In this document: positions 41,950 to 51,807 of the stretch, in pieces | Position numbering within the stretch: the stretch's first letter is position 1 | Layout: every line of letters begins with the position of its first letter | Assembly: GCF_000422485.1 (NCBI RefSeq) | Contig: NZ_KE383853.1 | Location: 601 to 54,954 of the forward strand | Source of the DNA: Paenibacillus pasadenensis DSM 19293 | Lineage (GTDB): Bacteria > Bacillota > Bacilli > Paenibacillales > Paenibacillaceae | Reading direction: 5' to 3' | DNA length: 54,354 nucleotides | The notes under the pieces: model-generated | What the model was told of the DNA's origin: nothing | Databases searched by the model: none | What the model saw: only the letters and a program-made list of their open reading frames with translations | Position numbers and translations under genes: made by a program

Positions 41950-44900
41950 TCAGCTCTGCTCGATCAGCTCGATCCATTCGTTATATTCCGTTTGCAGCTT
42001 GGAATATTCGGTACGCAGCAGCTCGAATTCCGTGCGCAGCTTGTCGTAGGCCGTCGTCAGCCGCTCGTTGTCGCGCTGCAGCTCGCCGAGATCCTGGCGG
42101 CTGTCCGTGCGCTCCTCCTCCAGCTGACGCATCGCATCCTCCAGACGCTCGACCGCGCTGCCGGAGACGGCGGCCTCCCGATGCGCGAGCTCCAGCTGGC
42201 GCCGCAGCTCCTCCTCGGCCTCGGCGCGGTCCGCCTCCAGCCGGGACTGCTGCTCGAGCCGCTCCTGCTGCTCGGCGACAAGACGGCTCAGGCGCTCGCG
42301 CTCGGCGGCCGCCTCGTCCAGCTGCCGCTGCCAGTCCCGCTCGGACTGCTCGCGCAGCGCCTCGGCCTGGCCTGTCATCTCGGACAGGCGGCGCTCCAGC
42401 GCTTCCCGGGCAGCCTCGGCTGCGGCCAGCCGCTCCCGCAGGGCGGCCTCGGCCTCGTCGCGGGAAGCGACCGCTTCCTGCAGGCGGCTCGCCGTCTCGC
42501 GCAGCCGGTCATCCAGCTCCGCCGTCCGCTGCCGGGACTGCTCCAGCTCCTCCTGCGTCGAGCGCAGCAGCCGCTGGGATTCTCCGAGCAGCCGGCCGCG
42601 GGCTTCCTCCTGCTCCATGACGAGCATCAGATGCTCCTCGGCATCCGCGATCCGCTTGGACCAGTCGTCGCGAGCCTCAGCCAGCTCGCGACGGGCGGCG
42701 TCGCGCTCCTGTTCCAGGCCGGACCGCTCCCGGGCCCACTGCTCGCCCTGCCCGGCGAGGCGGCTCTGCGCCTCCTCCGCCCGGCCGGCCTCGCCGGCCG
42801 CTCGCTCCTCCAGCTCGCGCAGACGCTCCGCGCCGCCGACGCGCTCGGCCTCGGCTGCAGCGCGAAGCCGCTCCAGCTCCTGCGCATGGGCGGCAGCGAG
42901 CCGCTCGCGCTCCTGCGCATGGGCGGCGGCGAGCCGCTCGCGCTCCTCCTGCGCGGCAAGCTGCGCGAGCTTCAGCTCCTCGCCCGCCTCGCGGCGCAGC
43001 CGCTCCGCCTCCTCGGCGGCGGACGCCTGCAGCGCCTCCGCGCGCCGCTCGGCCGCGCGCACCTGCTCGGCCGCCTCGGCCTGCGCCTGCTCGCGCGCAT
43101 GGCCGATCTCGCCGGCCGCCCGCTCCAGCGCCTCGCGCAGCTCGCTCGCGGCCGCCTCGCGCTCGGCGGCGGACGCCGCGCGCAGCCGCTCCAGCTCCGC
43201 CTCCAGCGCGGCGGCGCGGCCGGCCTGCGCCTCCAGCTCGCGGCGCGACGCCTCGAGCTGCTCCTCGGCAAGGCCGAGCCGCTCGCGCGCTTCGGCCTCG
43301 CCGCGCTCCAGCGCCTCGGCCCGCTCTCCGGCCTCGGCGAACAGCCGCTCCGCCTCCTCGCGTCCGGTCCGCTCGGCGGCAAGCTTCAGCTCAAGCCGGC
43401 TGCCGCGCTCGCGCTCGGCCTGCAGCTGCTGCTGCTCGGCCTCCAGCTCCTGCTGGCGCTCCTGCAATTGCTGCCGCTCGGCCTCCAGCGCCTGCTGCTG
43501 CTCCTGGCGCAGCTCCTGCAGCACTTGCAGCTGCTCCTGCTGCAGCTCTTGCAGCTGCCGCTGCTGCTCCTGGCGCTGCTGCTGCAGCCGCTGCTCCAGC
43601 GCGGCGAGCTGCTGGCGAGCCTCCTCCAGCGCGGAAGCGCTCTCCGTCAGCTGCGACTGGAGCTCAGCCTCCGTCGCCTGCGCCAGCTCCAGCGCTTCGG
43701 CGAGCTGAAGCTCCTGCTCCGCGCGCAGCCGCTCCAGCTCGCCGCGATGCTCGGCCTCGCGGCCGGCAAGCGCGCCCTCGAGCTCCGCCCGCTGCTGCAG
43801 GCGGAGCTCGGCGAGGCTGCGCTCGCCCTGCTGCCGCGCCGCGAGCAGCTGCTCCTCCAGCTCGCCGACGCGCAGCAGATGACGAGCCTCGAGCGTCTCG
43901 AGCTCCGCCCGCTTCGATTCCAGCAGCGCCGCGCGTTCCTGCTCGCGCTCCCGGCACTCGGCCTCGTACAGCTGCTCCAGCTCCGCCCGCTCGCGCTCGC
44001 GCGCCTCGGCCTCGCCGGCATGCAGCGCCTGAAGCTCATGGATGCGCTCCAGCAAGCGCTCCTCCAGCTCCGCGAGCTGGACGGCGAACGCTTCCTCGCG
44101 CGCGGCCATCTCGGCCGCATGCGCCGCCGCGAGCTCCGCCCGCTCGCGCTCGAAGACGCCGGCCGCCTCGGCGCGCTCCTCCTCGAGCCGGCGCTCCAGC
44201 TCCGCGCGGCTCTCCTCCAGCTGCACCGCCAGCCGGCGCCGCTCCGTCTCGAGCTGCTCGCGGGCGGCGGCCTTTTCCGCCTCATGGCGCCGCTCCGCCT
44301 CCGCCATCGCCTCGGCAAGCCGCGACTCGCGCTCGTTCGCCTCCGCCTCGTAGAGCCGTTCCCACTCCTGCCGCTCCGCTTCCAGCATCTGCGCGGCCTC
44401 GGCGCGCTCCGCCTCATGCCGGCGCTCCAGCTCCTCGGCGCGGACGCGGTTCTCCTCGATCAGGCGCTCTCTTTCCTCCCGCCAGCGCCGCTCGAGCTCG
44501 GCCGCCGTCTCGGCGCTTTGGCGCTCCAGCCGCTGCGCCTCCTCCTTGACGGCCTCCTGCACGGCGGCCAGCCGCTCCTCGGCCTCGGCGCGCAGCGCGG
44601 CTTCCGCCGCCTCGCGCTCGCCGAGCAGCCGCTCCAGCTCCTCCGCCGCCCGCCGCTCGGACCGCGCGAGCTCCTCGCGCGCCTGCTCCGTCGCGGCCTG
44701 CGCCTTGTCCAGCTCGCCCATGAGCGTCTTGCGGATGCTCTGCTCCTCCTTGAGCAGCTCGCTGTCCTGCCGCAAGCGGAATACGTCCTCCGCCATATGC
44801 ACGGCCGCAAGCACCGCCAGCCTCGGCATGTCCAGCCGCGGGTAGCCCTTGGCCAGCTTGTGCATGTTCTCGTCGACGACCTGCGCGACCCGGCGGATAT

Positions 44901-44982
44901 AATCCGAGCTGCTATGACCCGTCAACCGGTATTGATGTCCGTATATATCGACCGTTACTCTCAAGCGATCGGCTTCCTTCAA
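41950..44982 (-). CDS. zapA: ZapA-type cell division protein with giant coiled-coil extension
   Basis: A 1010-residue protein. Residues 1-90 match ZapA, which cross-links FtsZ filaments at the division ring: RLRVTVDIYGHQYRLTGHSSSDYIRRVAQVV, then LDMPRLAVLAAVHMAEDVFRLR. ZapA proteins are normally only about 85-110 residues. Here a continuous Glu/Arg/Ala/Leu-rich coiled coil of about 900 residues follows, with no other domain, and a duplicated ERLAAAHAQE segment around residues 695-715. The start is TTG at 44982 with GGGAGG 8 bases before it. The gene follows pheT, the same neighbourhood as zapA in Bacillus, which supports the name. It is bounded by the pheT terminator (45121-45168) and its own at 41873-41911. 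Confidence 0.82.
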   Translation of the reverse strand: MKEADRLRVTVDIYGHQYRLTGHSSSDYIRRVAQVVDENMHKLAKGYPRLDMPRLAVLAAVHMAEDVFRLRQDSELLKEEQSIRKTLMGELDKAQAATEQAREELARSERRAAEELERLLGEREAAEAALRAEAEERLAAVQEAVKEEAQRLERQSAETAAELERRWREERERLIEENRVRAEELERRHEAERAEAAQMLEAERQEWERLYEAEANERESRLAEAMAEAERRHEAEKAAAREQLETERRRLAVQLEESRAELERRLEEERAEAAGVFERERAELAAAHAAEMAAREEAFAVQLAELEERLLERIHELQALHAGEAEARERERAELEQLYEAECREREQERAALLESKRAELETLEARHLLRVGELEEQLLAARQQGERSLAELRLQQRAELEGALAGREAEHRGELERLRAEQELQLAEALELAQATEAELQSQLTESASALEEARQQLAALEQRLQQQRQEQQRQLQELQQEQLQVLQELRQEQQQALEAERQQLQERQQELEAEQQQLQAERERGSRLELKLAAERTGREEAERLFAEAGERAEALERGEAEARERLGLAEEQLEASRRELEAQAGRAAALEAELERLRAASAAEREAAASELREALERAAGEIGHAREQAQAEAAEQVRAAERRAEALQASAAEEAERLRREAGEELKLAQLAAQEERERLAAAHAQERERLAAAHAQELERLRAAAEAERVGGAERLRELEERAAGEAGRAEEAQSRLAGQGEQWARERSGLEQERDAARRELAEARDDWSKRIADAEEHLMLVMEQEEARGRLLGESQRLLRSTQEELEQSRQRTAELDDRLRETASRLQEAVASRDEAEAALRERLAAAEAAREALERRLSEMTGQAEALREQSERDWQRQLDEAAAERERLSRLVAEQQERLEQQSRLEADRAEAEEELRRQLELAHREAAVSGSAVERLEDAMRQLEEERTDSRQDLGELQRDNERLTTAYDKLRTEFELLRTEYSKLQTEYNEWIELIEQS

Positions 44983-45120
44983 GGCGGTATCCTCCCGTTG
45001 CTCGTTGAGCTGCTCTCCTGCTGCCCGTCTATTTCGATCGCCCGTCTCAGGGCGTCAAGATCCATGTGGATAAGAACGATCCAGAGGGCCTTCCGGCTTC
45101 GCCGCGCCCCTCCAGACAAG

Positions 45121-45168
45121 GAAAAGCCGCATCGGCAGCTCCCTCGCGGGATTACTTCGATGCGGCTT
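45121..45168 (-). terminator. Rho-independent terminator of pheT
   Basis: On the minus strand AAGCCGCATCG pairs with CGATGCGGCTT around a loop of about 23 bases and is followed by TTTTCC. It starts about 15 bp after the pheT stop at 45183. Confidence 0.75.
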
Positions 45169-45182
45169 CCTGCGTTTCCTGC

Positions 45183-47618
45183 CTATTTCCTTAATTCCGC
45201 GGAGAAAGATTGCTCCAGCGCGGCGACCGCCGCGGCATGCGCCGCCGCGACCTCCTCGTCGGTCAGCGTGCGCTCCGCATGGCGGTACACGAGCGCCAGC
45301 GCGACGCTCTTGCGGCCGGCGCCGAGCTTTTCTCCGGTGTAGACGTCGAACACCCGCACCGACTCCAGCAGCTCGCCGGCCGCCTCGCGGACAGCGGCGG
45401 CCAGCGCGGCCGCCGGCACCGTCTCGTCGACCGTCACCGCGATGTCGCGGTCGGCCGCCGGATAGCGCGGCAGCGTGCGGTAGACGATCGAGCGGTCGGC
45501 CGCATCGTACAGCGCGCCCAGCTCCAGCTCGGCGACGAAGACGTCGTCAAGGCCGAGCTCCAGCTGCAGCTCCGGATGAAGCTGGCCGACGTAGCCGATC
45601 GTCTCCGCTCCGCGCTCGCCGTCCAGCTTGACGGCGGCCGTGCGGCCCGGATGCAGGCCGGACGGAGCGGCGGCCTCGTAGGAGACCGATCCGCTCAGGC
45701 CGAGCGCGGCGAAGATCGTCTCCAGCACGCCCTTGGCGTCGTAGAAGTCGGCCTTCTCCGCCTTGCGGTTCCACGCGGCGGAGCGGCTCGCTCCGGTCAG
45801 CAGCAGCGCGAAGCGATGCTTCTCCTGCGGCAGACGCGTCAGCGTCTCCTCGTCGGTGTGGAACACCGTGCCGATCTCGAACAGCGCGAGATCGTGGTTT
45901 TTGCGATTGCGGTTGTACGCCGCCGTCTCCAGCAGCTGCGGCAGCAGCGACGTGCGCAGCACGCTGCGCTCCTCGCTCATCGGCATCGCCAGGCGGATCG
46001 GCTTCGCGTCCTGAGCGAGGTCCGGGAACAGCCCCGCCCGCTCCGGCGCCGTGAACGAGTAGCTGATGACCTCGTGCAGGCCGGCGTCCGACAAGCGGCG
46101 GCGCAGCTCGCGGCGCACCGCCTGCGGCGCGGTCAGCGAGCCCGGCGTCGTCTCGCCGACGATCGGCGTCGCCTTGATGTTGTCGTAGCCGTACAGGCGG
46201 GCGATCTCCTCGATCAGGTCGACGTCGCGGGAGATGTCCCCGCGGCGCGTCGGCACCTGCACGCGGAGCGACCCGTCGCCGACCTCGGAGTCGAAGCCGA
46301 GGCGGCCGAAGATCGCCTGCGCCTCCAGCTTGGAGATGTCCGCGCCGAGATAGCCGGAGATCCGCTCCAGCGACACCTCGATGACGACCGGCTCGTACGT
46401 GCGCGCCACGTCCTCGGCGATGCCGTCGGTGACGAGGCCGCTGCCGAGCTTCGCGATCAGCGAAGCCGCGCGGTCGAGCGCCGGGATGACGCGCGCCGGA
46501 TCGACTTCCTTCTCGAAGCGCAGGCTCGCCTCCGAGCGCAGGCCGAGCTGGCGGGACGTGCGCCGCACGACGGAGCCGTCGAACTTGGCGGATTCGAGGA
46601 TGACGTTCGTCGTATCGCCGTCCACCTCGGAGTTCGCGCCGCCCATGACGCCGGCAAGGCCGATCGCCCGCTCGCCGTCGGCGATGACGAGCATATGCGG
46701 CTGCAGCTTGCGCAGCTGGCCGTCCAGCGTCTCCAGCTCCTCGCCTTCGCGGGCGAAGCGCACGACGATGCTGCCGCCGGCCACGCGGTCCGCGTCGAAC
46801 GCATGGAGCGGCTGGCCGTATTCCAGCATGACGTAGTTCGTCACGTCGACGATGTTGTTGATCGGCCGGATGCCGGCCGCCATCAGCCGGTTCTGCAGCC
46901 AGAGCGGCGACGGCGCGACCTGCACGCCGCGGATGTAGCGGGCGCTGTAGTGCGCGCACGCCTCGCGGGCGTCGATGCGCACGGACAGGCGGTCCGCCGT
47001 CTTGTCCGCCGCGCCGAATACGGCGCTCTCCGGCAGCTTGACCGGACGGCCCGTGAGCGCGCCGATCTCGTAGGCGACGCCGAGGTAGCTGAGCGCGTCC
47101 GAGCGGTTCGGCGTCAGATCGAGCTCCAGCACATGGGCGCCGAGGTCGAGCACGTCGACGATCGGCCGGCCGAGCTCCAGCTTCGGCAGGACGAGGATGC
47201 CCTCCTGCAGCTCCTTCGGCAGCAGCTTGTCGTTCAGCCCGAGCTCGCGCGCGGAGCAGATCATGCCCTGCGACTCGACGCCGCGCAGCTTGGCGCGCTT
47301 GATCGCGAGGCCGCCCGGCAGCTTCGCGCCGACGGTCGCGACCGGCACATGCTGGCCGGCGTCCACGTTGGCCGCGCCGCAGACGATCTGCAGGTCCTCG
47401 CCGGCGCCGACGTCGACCTTGCAGACGTTCAGCTTGTCGGCGTCGGGATGCTTCGTCTTTTCCTTGACGTAGCCGACGACAACGCCGCTTACGCCTTTAT
47501 CCATCGCCTCGACGGCGTCGATCTCGATGCCGCCGGACGTCATCTTCTCCGCGATCTCCTGCGGCGTCAGCCCTTCAAGGCTGATGTAGTCCGCCAGCCA
47601 GTTCGTCGATATTTTCAT
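45183..47618 (-). CDS. pheT: Phenylalanyl-tRNA synthetase beta subunit
   Basis: An 811-residue PheT, of usual length. With PheS it forms the alpha2-beta2 enzyme that charges tRNA-Phe in the cytoplasm. Landmarks in order: an N-terminal MKISTNWLADYI, an EMAP/tRNA-binding OB fold (about 40-150, with KHPDADKLNVC and GMICSARELGL), the B3/B4 editing region (about 210-400), B5 with RLYGYDNI (about 470-480), the catalytic-like core, and a C-terminal ferredoxin-type anticodon-binding domain ending ALEQSFSAELRK. The ATG at 47618 follows AAAGAGAGGGG. pheS lies 22 bp upstream, and both are under the T-box leader. Confidence 0.96.
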   Translation of the reverse strand: MKISTNWLADYISLEGLTPQEIAEKMTSGGIEIDAVEAMDKGVSGVVVGYVKEKTKHPDADKLNVCKVDVGAGEDLQIVCGAANVDAGQHVPVATVGAKLPGGLAIKRAKLRGVESQGMICSARELGLNDKLLPKELQEGILVLPKLELGRPIVDVLDLGAHVLELDLTPNRSDALSYLGVAYEIGALTGRPVKLPESAVFGAADKTADRLSVRIDAREACAHYSARYIRGVQVAPSPLWLQNRLMAAGIRPINNIVDVTNYVMLEYGQPLHAFDADRVAGGSIVVRFAREGEELETLDGQLRKLQPHMLVIADGERAIGLAGVMGGANSEVDGDTTNVILESAKFDGSVVRRTSRQLGLRSEASLRFEKEVDPARVIPALDRAASLIAKLGSGLVTDGIAEDVARTYEPVVIEVSLERISGYLGADISKLEAQAIFGRLGFDSEVGDGSLRVQVPTRRGDISRDVDLIEEIARLYGYDNIKATPIVGETTPGSLTAPQAVRRELRRRLSDAGLHEVISYSFTAPERAGLFPDLAQDAKPIRLAMPMSEERSVLRTSLLPQLLETAAYNRNRKNHDLALFEIGTVFHTDEETLTRLPQEKHRFALLLTGASRSAAWNRKAEKADFYDAKGVLETIFAALGLSGSVSYEAAAPSGLHPGRTAAVKLDGERGAETIGYVGQLHPELQLELGLDDVFVAELELGALYDAADRSIVYRTLPRYPAADRDIAVTVDETVPAAALAAAVREAAGELLESVRVFDVYTGEKLGAGRKSVALALVYRHAERTLTDEEVAAAHAAAVAALEQSFSAELRK

Positions 47619-47640
47619 GGCGCTAGTCCCCTCTCTTTCC

Positions 47641-48675
<1,035 letters not shown>

Positions 48676-48727
48676 CGCTAACGCCTCCTTCGGACTTGGC
48701 TCCGGCTGCCGCCGCAAGCCGCTGTGA

Positions 48728-49053
48728 AAAAACAAAAAGGCCCTTTCTCCGCTAGGGACGAAAGGACCGTGGTACCACCCTGATTCCAGCCGCTGGGCGG
48801 GGCATCTCCTGGAGGCGGAAAACCCGCCGGAAAAGCCGCTCGTCCCTGGCGCGGATGCGCCGGGCTGCTTGAAGGCCGGATAACGGACGGCTGCCCGCGA
48901 GCCCCTACAGGCGTCCTCGCGGACGCGTTCAAGGCTCGAGCTCCGGAGTGAATTCGGCCGGCTGGCTGCCGGGGACCGCTCTCAATCGGCGGCGGTCCCT
49001 CCCTGTCGGGCCAGGCATGGCGTACTGGTCTCCATCGATGCTGGTGGATATCT
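48728..49053 (-). ncRNA. T-box riboswitch (tRNA-Phe) of pheST
   Basis: The leader of pheS on the minus strand. The T-box core GGGTGGTACCACGG (plus 48767-48780) is followed by a terminator whose arms GGTCCTTTC / GAAAGGGCC frame CTAGCGG and end in CTTTTTGTTTTTT. In stem I, the CCGAATTCACTCCGG segment places a TTC codon (Phe) in a bulged position, the natural specifier for tRNA-Phe. The T-box antiterminator bulge UGGU would pair with the ACCA end of an uncharged tRNA with A73, as in tRNA-Phe. Uncharged tRNA-Phe should raise pheST expression. Confidence 0.92.
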
Positions 49054-49059
49054 TGGCTC

Positions 49060-49088
49060 ATTATATCCAGACAGGGTGGAAAATGCAA
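49060..49088 (-). promoter_or_regulatory. Sigma-A promoter of the pheST T-box operon
   Basis: On the minus strand TTGCAT (plus 49083-49088; 4 of 6 matches) is separated by exactly 17 bp from a perfect TATAAT (plus 49060-49065). Transcription would begin near 49053, directly before the T-box leader. Confidence 0.8.
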
Positions 49089-49206
49089 CTGAAGGGGCTC
49101 CGTCCGCCCGGCATCGGCAGCCGGCGGCTGCAGCGCGGCAGCCGCCGCTTCAGGTCCGGCGGACGATTCGGCAGGCAAGGCCGCGCGGCTGGGCCCGGCC
49201 GCCTGC

Positions 49207-49944
49207 TCAGCCCTTCGAGCCGCCGCGGCGCGTGAACGCCGCGATGACGGCGACGACGCCGAGCGCCAGCGCGATGATCGAGAGGATCAGCGGCAGGCTG
49301 TCCTTCTCCGCAGCCGGCGCAAGCGGCTGATCGACAGCCGGGGCGTCGCTGGCGGCCGGAGCGGCGCTTGGCGATGCGCTTGGAACGGCGCTCGGCGCCG
49401 GGCTCGCTTCGGCCGCGCCGTGGCCATGGCCGTCGCTCTCGGCCTCGCCGGCGCCTACGGCCGTGACCGGACCCGGATAGTCGGCGTCCGGCGCGCCGAT
49501 CCACTCGACGACGCTGCTGTCGCTGTACGTCTGGTAAGCCTTCCACTTGAGCTCGGTCGCGTCCGCCTCTACCTTGCCCGACAGCTTGAACTCGGTAAAG
49601 TTCTCGACGGCCAGTCCCTGGCCTTCTTCCGCCGTCCAGGTGATGCGTTCGATCTTGCCGTCGGCCGAGCGCTCGAGCTCGGTCTTCCAGCCGGGCTGCG
49701 GCTGCGTGCGGGTGATGTTCACGCCCTCCGGCACGCGCACGGCGACCGCGGTCGTCAGCACGTCCTTCTTCTCGCTCGGCACCCGCACCGTGAACACCTC
49801 ATACGAGTTCTGAGCGACCTCCTTGGGCCATACCGTCACATGGGCGCTCGCCATGCCGGCCATCAGGAACAGCGACAGCGCGGCGAGCAGAGCCGCGACG
49901 CTCCCTTTGCTGCGGGAGAGCGCGCTTTTGCGGCGTTGATTCAT
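49207..49944 (-). CDS. ycnI: YcnI-family copper-binding exported protein
   Basis: A 245-residue exported protein with the DUF1775/YcnI domain. The signal peptide ends in MASA, and the mature chain begins HVTVWPKEV, so the free N-terminal His is ready to bind copper as in the monohistidine brace described for B. subtilis YcnI. The DUF1775 beta domain covers about 35-165, with VPEGV, PGWKTEL and VEWIG segments. After it comes a Ser/Ala/Pro linker with a DGHGHG metal-like spot, then one C-terminal helix (LILSIIALALGVVAVIAAF) and RRGGSKG, a membrane anchor. The ATG at 49944 has AGGAGG 10 bases upstream. It lies downstream of the copper-locus two-component genes. Confidence 0.85.
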   Translation of the reverse strand: MNQRRKSALSRSKGSVAALLAALSLFLMAGMASAHVTVWPKEVAQNSYEVFTVRVPSEKKDVLTTAVAVRVPEGVNITRTQPQPGWKTELERSADGKIERITWTAEEGQGLAVENFTEFKLSGKVEADATELKWKAYQTYSDSSVVEWIGAPDADYPGPVTAVGAGEAESDGHGHGAAEASPAPSAVPSASPSAAPAASDAPAVDQPLAPAAEKDSLPLILSIIALALGVVAVIAAFTRRGGSKG

Positions 49945-50061
49945 GTCTTGTTTCCTCCTGTCGGACTGTTGTGCTGGTCCGTGATTTTCTTTTACAAGTA
50001 TAGGATCGCCGCAGGCAATGGACATGACCCGAAAGGGCTATGATCTTGACAAAAATGAGGA

Positions 50062-50116
50062 CGACGGCCGGTCCGCCGTCCGCTCGGGAAGGTGGGACCG
50101 GCCGCCGTGCGGACCG
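50062..50116 (-). terminator. Possible terminator after the response regulator
   Basis: On the minus strand CGGCCGGTCC pairs with GGACCGGCCG around a loop of about 25 bases, and a T run (ATTTTTG) comes about 8 bases later. The distance makes it a weaker candidate. If active, ycnI would have its own promoter, perhaps using a TATACT near 49998. Confidence 0.4.
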
Positions 50117-50129
50117 CCCTCTCGCCGAC

Positions 50130-50858
50130 TCAGCCTCCGCCTGCGCCGCGGTCCATGAGCCCGTTCTCGTAGGCGTAGCGCGCGAGCTGGACCCGGTTGT
50201 CGAGATGCAGCTTCTGCAGGATGTTCTTGAGATGGTTCTTGACCGTATTCTCCGAAATGCCGAGCGCAGCCGCCGCCTCGCGATTGGAGTCGCCGCGCGC
50301 GACGCGCTCGAGGATCTCCTTCTCGCGCTCGGTGAGCGGAGACAGCGTCGACGCCGCCGTCCGCGGAGCGGAAGGGATCGCCGTCCGCGGGTCCGCGGAC
50401 GCGGAGGCCCGCCCTCCCGGCAGGAATTCCTGCAGGATGCGCGTCGCCAGCTCCCGGCTCATCGGCGCCTGGTCGAGCGAGACGGCCCGCAAGTAATCGA
50501 GCCAGGCGGACGGGGACAGGTTTTTGAGCAGATAGCCCTGGGCTCCCCGCTTGATCGCCTCGAACAGGTCGGCGATATCGTCGGACACCGTCACCATGAC
50601 GATCTTGACGGACGGCAGCGACGCCTTGATGCGGGACGTCGCCTCCAGCCCTCCGACGCCCGGCATGCGGATGTCCATCAGGATGAGGTCCGGCTGCAGC
50701 TCTTCGGCGCGCGCGACCGCCTCCTCCCCTCCCGACGCCTCTCCGGCGATCTCGAAGAAAGGGTCCTCCGAGACGATCATCCTCATTCCTTCGCGCCCAT
50801 GCGGATGGTCGTCGACCAGCAGCACCCGCACCGGGTCGTTCCGTTCGGCAGCATTCAT
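50130..50858 (-). CDS. NarL/FixJ-type response regulator
   Basis: A 242-residue two-domain response regulator. The receiver (about 10-130) has VLLVDDHPHGREGMRMI with the acidic pair, the phospho-acceptor Asp in LILMDIRMPG (about 60), the TVSD switch Thr/Ser and the conserved Lys in GYLLKNLSP. A Pro/Ala-rich linker (about 145-170) leads to a LuxR-type helix-turn-helix (about 175-235): LTEREKEILERVARGDSN, then IAxxLGISENTVKNHLKNILQKL-like residues. It starts at 50858, 19 bp after the histidine kinase stop, so the two are one two-component system. The target may be the copper genes on both sides, by position only. Confidence 0.9.
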   Translation of the reverse strand: MNAAERNDPVRVLLVDDHPHGREGMRMIVSEDPFFEIAGEASGGEEAVARAEELQPDLILMDIRMPGVGGLEATSRIKASLPSVKIVMVTVSDDIADLFEAIKRGAQGYLLKNLSPSAWLDYLRAVSLDQAPMSRELATRILQEFLPGGRASASADPRTAIPSAPRTAASTLSPLTEREKEILERVARGDSNREAAAALGISENTVKNHLKNILQKLHLDNRVQLARYAYENGLMDRGAGGG

Positions 50859-50877
50859 CGTCTTTCCTCCTCGATGT

Positions 50878-51744
50878 TCATGGCTTCAACTTGGCGTCAG
50901 ACGGCTGGCGCATGATTTCGACGGACGTGCCTGTCTCCAGGTCGGGGCGGGGGCTCTGGAACCGGAAGCTCCAGCCCGCGCCTTCCGCGCGGTCGCGCAT
51001 CATGCGCACGCCGTAATGGCCCTTGGCCGACTCGGCTCCCGGCGAAGCGCCGAGCCCGTCGTCGGCGACGACGCAGCGAAAGCCGTCCGCTCCGACCTGC
51101 CGGCAGGCGACGCTCACGAGCGAGGCGGAGGCATGCTTGCGCACGTTCATGAGCGCCTCGCGCACGATCGCGAGCAGCTCGACCTTTTCGCGGCTCGTCA
51201 GCAGCAGGTCGGGCAGCTGCCAGTCGATCTCCGTGCTCGTCCCCGACTCCTCCAGCTCGGCCGCGGCATCCTGCAGCGGCTGCAGCCACGGCATGCCGCT
51301 CTCCGCCGCCGTATCCGCCGAGCGCAGGCTGGCGATCGCCTCCCGCACGTCCTCGTACACATGGCGCACCGTGCCGCGGATCTGCTCGCTCGCCTGCTTG
51401 ACCTCCTCGGGCGACTCCGCCCGGTCGAGCCGATCGAGCTTGACCGACAGCAGGAACAGCGACTGCGAGATGCCGTCGTGCAGCTCGCGGGCCATCTGAT
51501 CCCTTTCCTGGACGGCCGCCTTCACCGCCTGCTCGCGCCGCAGCTGCTCCTGCACGTTCTCAAGCATGGCGAACAGCTTGGAGAGCAGCGTCACCGTGAC
51601 GAGAAAAACGAGGATCGGACTGATGACGTTGCCCGTGTCCATCGACACGTACGGCAACAGGAACGTATGGCGGGCATATTCCCATGCCGCCGTCAGGACG
51701 GTCGGCGTCCAGAGGATGAGCCTTTTGATCGTGCTTGCTTTCAT
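50878..51744 (-). CDS. HisKA_3-type sensor histidine kinase
   Basis: A 288-residue membrane sensor kinase of the LiaS/NarL-partner class. Two N-terminal helices (about 8-30 and 42-64) leave almost no extracytoplasmic loop, so sensing is intramembrane or through a partner. The dimerisation/phospho-acceptor helix has ARELHDGISQSLFLL (His about 89). The ATPase domain shows the N-box EALMNVRKHA (about 195), and the G-box DDGLGASPG (about 222), then GHYGVRMMRDRAE. Genes around encode CopC-CopD and YcnI, so copper or envelope stress is the likely signal, which the sequence does not show directly. The ATG at 51744 lies 63 bp after the CopCD stop. Confidence 0.9.
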   Translation of the reverse strand: MKASTIKRLILWTPTVLTAAWEYARHTFLLPYVSMDTGNVISPILVFLVTVTLLSKLFAMLENVQEQLRREQAVKAAVQERDQMARELHDGISQSLFLLSVKLDRLDRAESPEEVKQASEQIRGTVRHVYEDVREAIASLRSADTAAESGMPWLQPLQDAAAELEESGTSTEIDWQLPDLLLTSREKVELLAIVREALMNVRKHASASLVSVACRQVGADGFRCVVADDGLGASPGAESAKGHYGVRMMRDRAEGAGWSFRFQSPRPDLETGTSVEIMRQPSDAKLKP

Positions 51745-51807
51745 CTCGTCCGTCTCCCCCTCCTCGGCCGGCCTGCCGGCTCCTCTCGCAGCTCCTGTCG
51801 CCGCTCG

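Noticed and set aside
49120-49147. Perfect hairpin CGGCGGCTGC/GCAGCCGCCG between ycnI and the pheST promoter
   Set aside because: It has no T run on either strand, so I do not list it as a terminator; it may be chance in GC-rich DNA.
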